64,000 nucleotides of DNA from Siphonodentalium dalli (Eukaryota; Mollusca; Scaphopoda; Gadilida; Siphonodentaliidae). Under the pieces are notes generated by a model. The model ran no database searches. It had not been told where the DNA came from and was given only the letters and a program-made list of their open reading frames with translations. Position 1 is the stretch's first letter. Each line of letters begins with the position of its first letter. The stretch spans positions 44,653,835 to 44,717,834 of the forward strand of contig CP136066.1 in the NCBI GenBank assembly GCA_032622095.1, written 5' to 3'. Below, one piece after another: positions 58,104-64,000 of this stretch. The translations under genes and the position numbers were made by a program.

Positions 58104-58666
58104 ATATCAGTTTCTTAAATTGGAATGATGAGTTAATGTGCCACTTAAAGTGAATGGTGTTCGCTGGTGTTCCGATGATTATTGTGACACTATCAGATAT
58201 GTTATTAGGATGAATAAAAGATCCAATGATCAGAATTGGAACCCACGTTTCACCAGCATGCGGCACTTATTAACGATGATACAACAATTTTAAATTATTG
58301 TCATCCCATTAATATTGCATTGTAATCAGTCAATAGAGTTCAGACCATATGCTTGTGGCATGATGTAGTTCTAGTCAAAATGTACACGTGTTTTGAAAAT
58401 TCAGCGAAATATCAAAATCATATTCAACTCCTAACAGCATGTCTCAAGACTCTGTCATCAATGAACTGTTTGTGCTTTGTGAAAAAGAAATAAGATGTTT
58501 TCAGTCATGAGTGACAATAACGTATACTATTCAAAGATAGTAAGCGTTGGGGCAAAATACCAAATTGAAGAAAGAAGGCATTAAAAGGGTACCCTCTATG
58601 TGATAGATAAATTACCATTTCTACTGATTTCATTGAGGGAGGTGATAATAGCCAGGTTCAGGCGAG

Positions 58667-59130
58667 ATTCGTGTAACCTGTAACGTTTGCTTCTATGGTA
58701 TAATTGCTATGGATACTCACTTGGCAGGAGAAGTCATGTGATTTACGGCATCAAAGCTACACGTTTTGATATATCGGCTGAACCTTGCCATGTTCTTCAT
58801 AATATACTGAAGAGAATTTGGTGATTTTATTAGCAAAATAAAAAAAAGTTCCATACTAAAGAGTTGGTACTACCAGACAAAATCCTGAAATTAAAGAACT
58901 GAAGAATGTTGAGACCCAGTGAGTGAGCCATCGAACCACAAACACAGATCATCATCATCATCATCGTGTTCTTGGAACAAGTCTTGCGATTGTTTGTTCC
59001 TGTATTAATGATAATACATTATTTGTAATCAATTAATTGGGAGACAGAGTCGAGTGGACTATTATCCCAATTTTAAAAATGTGAACATTAACAATTTTCG
59101 ATTTGTCACAATAGGTTGTACGTCATCGAC
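58667..59130. other. No gene; short (ATC)n at 58949-58964
   Basis: Unduplicated flank after unit 2. Apart from a short 'atcatcatcatcatcat' run nothing is recognised. Confidence 0.4.
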
Positions 59131-59270
59131 ATTGTTACCCTCCTCCCTATTTTCCACCCTTCTGATTGGCCCATGTCCTGTCACGTGCCGGTCGACAAAT
59201 CACACTGTCGACCGCTGAGGCGGGAGACATTGGGCGGGAGACATTATTTTTGTCGCCCGCCTGATGTTAT
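59131..59270. repeat. GGCGACAAATC-type repeat unit
   Basis: 'ccctattttccacccttctg', 'attggccc', 'gtcgacaaatcac' and 'cgggagacatt' recur in related form at 60600-60790 and, in part, 61640-61792. The family combines an ATTGG box-like phrase with short inverted motifs. Confidence 0.5.
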
Positions 59271-59319
59271 AATGCAAGAATATCTCCAAACACACACTGC
59301 AGTAACTCATCTATTTCAC

Positions 59320-59480
59320 ATAAGGATTAACTGTCATGTGGACTGTTTTTATGGAGATGTAACGGTGAGGTAAGTGGACATAACTTGTGTAAAACCCGAA
59401 GGGTTTTACATACAAGTTATGTCCACTTACCTAACCGTTACATCTCCATAAAAATAGTCCACATGACAGTTAATCCTTAT
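59320..59480. mobile_element. 161-bp palindromic element
   Basis: 'ataaggattaactgtcatgt' is mirrored by 'acatgacagttaatccttat', and 'gtggacataacttgt' by 'acaagttatgtccac', closing on 'acccgaagggtt' near 59400. Only a few mismatches are present. Confidence 0.75.
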
Positions 59481-60599
59481 ATTTATATACATTTAGCGAA
59501 AAAGCCACTTTTGTAAATATATTTATATCGAAAAGTGTATCGTGACAAGATCAGCCCAAAATACCCAATAGCACCCTTGGCAAAAGTTAATAGGAACAAT
59601 TTCTCTTCATGTTGAAACCCGATGATGTATTAAGTCAATCCTGCGCGAGTCAAAATGCGCCCAAAGCATTACGCGTTCGTCTTTCCAAACCTAATGACGT
59701 ATCGATGGTGTTATTAGCTTGGTGTTATGAGGCGTTGCGCATTCACCGATAAATAACTGCAACTAGCCACGTGGGCGCCGACCAATCAGAATGCTGGATT
59801 TAGTGATGACAACACTTAGTGTGTCAATATATCACTATAATGTACTAATAATCATAGATCTTATATACCCCACGGATTCGCAAAACACACCAGTTGTGGT
59901 GTTTGCTAATTTGCATATATTTGGTGAACACTAATATTCGAACTTTTCAGTTGATACTTTTATCGGACAAGCGTTATTATGTACTTTTTACATCGAAACA
60001 TCTCAGTGATTCAATATGTTCATGTCGACATTATGGTGCAAGAGTAGATCCCTTCAGGTTGGTAGGTTATAAATGTTAACTGGTAGACAACGTAATGCAT
60101 AATACGTTTGTCGCGGATGAATGGTACAGTACGCTTATCCATGACATCAGACCTCTCCGCGATGTCTGCAATGTGATCATAGAAGTATTTTGTGTGAGGA
60201 TCGCCATGTACTTGGGAGCACTAACACATATGAATGTACATTAATGAAATCGACAACTTCCCAATAACTTTAGAGGAAGACCGTTATGAAATGAACATCG
60301 CGAGTAAATTCCGCGCGCAGGGGCGATATTGAATATTCCACATTGCAGAAGGTGATAACAGACCTATATGGCTTATTGGTTTACATTGCATGGACCGATA
60401 TTGACGATGTAACCACCAAAATGATCATAAATAAACGCTGATTATCAAACACTTAACGGCTTGACTATCGTTTATGGAACAGAACGATAAGTAGTTACTG
60501 AAAATATACATAATCGGGAAAGAAAGAACTCGTGACTCAGTGCAACATCGTGCGTGTGGATGGCAATGATTTTGTTCTGTGGTATGATCGGATAACAAA
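59481..60599. other. Non-coding; shares a phrase with 60900-60960
   Basis: 'tgtggtgtttgctaatttgc' followed by 'ata' occurs at 59894-59917 and again at 60928-60950, suggesting the flanks belong to copies of one repeat. No gene is recognised. Confidence 0.4.
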
Positions 60600-60790
60600 A
60601 CAGTTGTTGTCCTTCTTCTCGGGAGACATCGAGATTTGTCACCCGCTCAAGAACGGAATGTCTCCCTCGAGCGGGTGACAAATCTCATTGTTATCCTTCA
60701 TCCCATTTTCCTCTCTTCTGATTGGCTGAGAGTGCGTCACATGGCGGGCGATAAATCACCATATTACCCTCGAGGGTAACATTGCCTCAG
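60600..60790. mobile_element. Hairpin element of the GGCGACAAATC family
   Basis: 'gagatttgtcacccgctc' (60631-60648) pairs with 'gagcgggtgacaaatctc' (60669-60686). The downstream part 'cattttcctctcttctgatt' then 'ggctgag' matches the unit at 59131. No coding content. Confidence 0.6.
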
Positions 60791-61639
60791 TTATTGACCG
60801 CTCAGCTGTTACCAGTAAACATAGAACTACGAAGAACTCACCGCGCAGAGATTCTCTGAACGCTCTCTGATAATTTCGAAAAACACTGTTTTTATAAACC
60901 CCACTGTTTCATAACAACCGCGAACTGTGGTGTTTGCTAATTTGCATAATTGTGAGTTTTTTTATTTGCAATTAAAGCACGCTATGTATAAATGGTGTTA
61001 TCACAGACACACATCTGTTATAAGGTGTAATATTCATATTGGACCTTTTTATATCAATTATAAAGACCGTGGGACAAATAGATAAACCTTATTATGTAGT
61101 TGGTATGCTGCAGACTATTGCACATACGATGTACATACGTTACAACTACGTTTATGTACTAGATCAAATGGCCACTCTTTGCTGTTTATCAATTGATTAT
61201 TTCTTTTCTTCAATACATTCATCAGACTTCAGAGAATACCCGTATGTTGCGTAACGATCTGTGACAGATGGCAATTTCTTTTTGCACTACTACAACGTGT
61301 TAGTTCCACATTTTAGCATTCTGGAAATTAACACGTCTGTCGGCGTCTTCACGCTCATTTGAAACGAAACCGAACATTTCGCTGCATGGCTACTCAACTT
61401 CGAAATTGCTTTACTCCTCTTTCCGTGAACCGATTTCCACAATGCAACCAGCAAACTGACCGGAGAATATCTGCGCAAATGACGGGTCTGTTAATTGATG
61501 CATATTATGAATGTTTTATTTTATAAATAGCGATGATTCCAACATAAAATTAACTTTTCGAACTGGATTAAAGAATATATGCACGCATTTATGCCTGCTA
61601 TTAAGGAGGTTGGTGTGTACTCCATTGTCAGATAACAAA
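60791..61639. other. No gene recognised
   Basis: AT-rich spacer; frames at 61039-61254 and 61290-61478 have no recognisable content. Confidence 0.35.
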
Positions 61640-61792
61640 ACAGTTATCACCCTTGTTTTCGTGAGACACGGGGATTTGTCGCCGCTCTCGACCTGGAATA
61701 TCACCCTCGGGCCTGGCGGCCCTCGGGTGACATTCCAGGTCTCGAGCGGGCGACAAATCCCCGTGTCTCTCTCAATCGCGGGCGATAACTGT
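61640..61792. mobile_element. 153-bp hairpin of the GGCGACAAATC family
   Basis: 'acagttatc' to 'gcgataactgt' outer arms and 'gacacggggatttgtcgcc' with a near-complement at the right close on 'gggcctggcggccc' near 61716. It sits at the end of the broken LINE ORF1 and seems to have truncated it. Confidence 0.7.
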
Positions 61793-61839
61793 ATAATGTC
61801 TCCCTCGACATCGGGCAACAACTGTATAATGTCCATGTC

Positions 61840-62942
61840 TTGGATAAAAAATATTTTGGTTGGTTCATTTTCTCTCTTTTTCTTTAGTTCAACTCTGAGT
61901 TTATAAAGTTCTTCTATTTCCTTTCTTGAATATTCTCGATTGAAATATATTTTTAGTTGTCCCTTTACTCCGGTTTCTTTTTTATTGAATAAAATCGCTT
62001 CTTTTATCATTTGGTCTCGTGAATGTTTAGAATTTAATAACAATTTCACTGGTCGATTTTGTTTTCAGTTTTGTGACCAATCCGCTGGTATGACAGTACT
62101 TCAGTCGCCTCACATTTTGTCATATTTATTAAAGTGTTTGATATTTGAGTCAGATCTGCTTCTTCTGTTGTTCCCTCGGATATGTTTGCTACTATGATGT
62201 CGTTATTCCTGTTTTCTACGATGTTTTTGTTTTTTCTAACACTTTTCAATGTCTCGTTTATGTTCATTTCTAACCTTTCTTGTAATTGCTTTATCTCAGT
62301 GTTCTGTAGTTCAAACGATTGTGCTTGCTGTTTTGACATTCCTTGATTTGATTGTCCGTTTTTCTTTTCAAGGCGTCATGTTTTGTTTGAAACTCACCTC
62401 TCTCGATAGCTTGTCTGTCTTCATGATTTGATAACCGTTTTTCTACTTTGAATATCCTGGTTTCCATTTTCAACATAATACTGCGTATTTCTGTTTTGTG
62501 CGTTTCCATTCTGGTCTGTTGTTTCTTCTCAAATCGTTCAAAACGCAAATCAGATTGTTCAAGACTAAGGACTACTTTTTCTAATAATACTTCCATGCGC
62601 TGCATTCGTTTTTCTGCTGCTTTCGTCGTGCTATGTGTGTCTTTACATCCATGTGTCTTTTGTTGTACTTTGTTATTTTCTCCTTGTGTTTCTGTCTCGT
62701 GTGTTAAGTCCGTTGAGGCTAGATTATGTTTCTTTTCTTGCGTTTTTGTATTTTTGCAGCGTTTACATGGCCATAAAATGGCTTTTGATCGTTTGACGAG
62801 ATATTCCCTGGTAGCTGACATGGAAAGCGTGCTTACAAAAATCACATATTATTTTGTAACTTAGTTTCTTGAAGGTTCCATCGCAGGAAAAACACTTATC
62901 TGTGCACACGTTGGAGTTACTGTTTTGTTTTAACTCTTCCAT
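61840..62942 (-). pseudogene. LINE ORF1-like protein with PHD-type finger, broken
   Basis: A minus-strand series begins at ATG 62942-62940. The first frame holds a PHD-type finger (CFSCDGTFKK, IICDFCKHAFH; one expected cysteine reads as tyrosine). A frameshift then leads into CKRC and a long charged coiled coil (62845-62291). Next is NDIIVANISE with a RIGHKTENK stretch (62339-62046), and finally PVKLLL-type, IYFNREYSRKEIEELYKLR and EPTKIFFIQD (62049 to about 61840). PHD plus coiled coil plus this C-terminal fold is the layout of ORF1 in CR1-like non-LTR retrotransposons, an RNA-binding cofactor. Two frameshifts and loss of the end next to a hairpin show a dead copy; no ORF2 is seen. Confidence 0.75.
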
Positions 62943-64000
62943 CGTCGTTGCTAAGGCTAAATTAACAAGAATGTTCCAGTAGGTATATTAAGAAAATTAG
63001 AATCGAATAACTTCCAAACATCCATGAATTTTCCATCAGAATTTCACACATAAGTTCCATGCTATATAACAGTCATTTTGTAGAAGTTTTTCGGGGTCAT
63101 TTCTGTCGTTTTTTGGTAGTTTTTCGCGTTATTTTACGGAGCTCATTTTAAATATTTGTTCATGAATGGCTGGCTATGGTGACGTCATGAGTGCCCTGAC
63201 CAAACAGTGTTTGCGGGATTTGATTATAAGCGGAGATGTGCACAATTATCACAGGATTCCATAATACAGGCAATCTGGTCATCACTGGAAACTTGCACAT
63301 TGGTTGCCTAGTTCAGGATGCGCATGGGTGATATTGACGCACTTGATCTGCACCATAATTCCAAGATATGGGATATAGGTAATCTGGTTACCACTGGATA
63401 AGTGCTCTATGGTCAGCCAATGGCAGCCATTCAGGTTCTGCATATGGCTATAATTTGGCCGACCACTGCTGGAATTTGTATTTGTGTGGCCCAGTCCCAG
63501 GATAAGAATATATTGTCATTGCTAGATATACGTGTAAGCCACCCATTTCACAACTGTTCGAGTATAGTGACTTCTCTTGAACTTGATGATCACAATACGG
63601 ATACATAGTATTGATATTCTAGATATCAATAGAGACAAGAGCACTGGCGTCCCAGTTTCGGGATACATACAATACACCGCCCCAGATGCCACGCAATTGC
63701 CTCCCAATCCAACGATACAGGTGAACTAGAGTAAGAGTCATATACCAGTGTTTGTTATCTTGTCACCACATAATGTGATACTTCGACTAATCAGTCCCTA
63801 TTAATCGTTATGACACTACATGGTCAATCCTAGATGCAGACGCTCTGAGGCCAAACACATGTATGATTTGCATGGATATGTGTTATGTGCGGTGGGTACT
63901 TTAGTTGACCAAGTAATGCTGGAATATGAGTGATTTGGTCACTGCTTTCGACTACCACGATGGACATCCACCAAGTTGCTAGATACCACTACTCTGGGCA
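62943..64000. repeat. Possible degenerate tandem repeat; no gene
   Basis: From about 63230 the phrases 'aatctggtcatcactgga', 'aatctggttaccactgga', 'atttggccgaccactgctgg' and 'gatttggtcactgct' recur at irregular ~100-500-bp spacing among 'ccaagatatggga'-like words, suggesting a decayed repeat. No coding sequence is supported to the window end. Confidence 0.3.

Larger units (their letters stand above)
53913..58666. repeat. Tandem segmental duplication, unit 2 (4754 bp)
   Basis: Second copy of 49159-53912 in direct orientation. The junction reads 'caggcgag|acacaaaac', joining the end of unit 1 flank to LTR interior. The original LTR has 'caggaa|acacaaaac' and the distal end 'caggcgag|attcgtg', so only a few bases of microhomology are shared. 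It includes a second LTR fragment with its TATATAAG box (55676-55683). Confidence 0.95.

Noticed and set aside
49893..58266. Pairs of identical small frames 4754 bp apart
   Set aside because: They are duplicated because the DNA is duplicated; composition is not protein-like and two of them are LTR sequence.
62448..62864. 138-residue plus-strand frame
   Set aside because: It is antisense to the LINE ORF1 coiled coil; its Cys/Phe/Ser-rich content is the mirror of Lys/Glu-rich codons.
1..64000. CRISPR arrays, operons, bacterial promoters
   Set aside because: The window is animal nuclear DNA with spliced genes; the repeats seen are tandem duplications, hairpins and transposons, not spaced direct repeats with unique spacers.

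Overview
This is an animal (eukaryotic) genomic window, AT-rich and intron-rich, in which transposons far outweigh genes. Split genes with clean GT-AG introns, a tRNA-derived SINE with a CAAACAAAC-type tail and a TTGATTGATTG-type repeat fit a lophotrochozoan, most likely a mollusc; the species cannot be named from the sequence. A 100-N run at 13537-13636 marks a scaffold gap of unknown size.

Two host genes can be supported. (1) On the minus strand, five short exons between 10866 and 1083 join in phase into the N-terminal Tudor-like region of an ARID4A/ARID4B (RBBP1) orthologue. The longest is 111 bp, so the gene does not stand out as open frames. Its first exon (start codon) and its RBB1NT/ARID/chromo part are not in view. 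(2) On the plus strand, 16276-17054 and 30125-30380 join in phase across a 13.07-kb intron into a beta-1,6-N-acetylglucosaminyltransferase (GCNT, GT14 family). It is a type II Golgi enzyme whose usual C-terminal segment is absent from the window. The two genes are divergent; their 5' ends face each other across roughly 11-16 kb.

The introns are full of non-autonomous DNA transposons. There are two PIF/Harbinger-type elements with TAA target duplications, one carrying a nested hAT element with a perfect 8-bp duplication, and a third TAA-flanked element made of CCGAAT-rich repeats. There are several long hairpins, and a group of elements in the GCNT intron with a characteristic pair of ~66-bp palindromes. 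That palindrome core occurs inside two unrelated terminal-repeat frames, one TA-flanked and one TTAA-flanked (piggyBac-like).

From 31.2 to 51.5 kb lies a degenerate Ty3/gypsy LTR retrotransposon on the minus strand with unusually long (~3.2 kb) LTRs, a tRNA-type primer site and a polypurine tract. It encodes gag, RT/RNase H, split integrase and an additional C2H2 zinc-finger frame downstream of integrase. A 4.45-kb hAT-like element splits its integrase, and a 3.9-kb foldback element splits its 5' LTR. The outer part of that LTR plus 2.45 kb of flanking DNA is then tandemly duplicated (two 4754-bp units, nearly identical) to 58666.

The last 5 kb contain a cluster of related hairpins and a broken LINE ORF1 with a PHD-type finger and coiled coil. 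No rRNA, tRNA gene, operon or CRISPR array was seen. The layered insertions can be ordered in time: gypsy first, then the hAT and foldback elements, with the tandem duplication last or nearly last.
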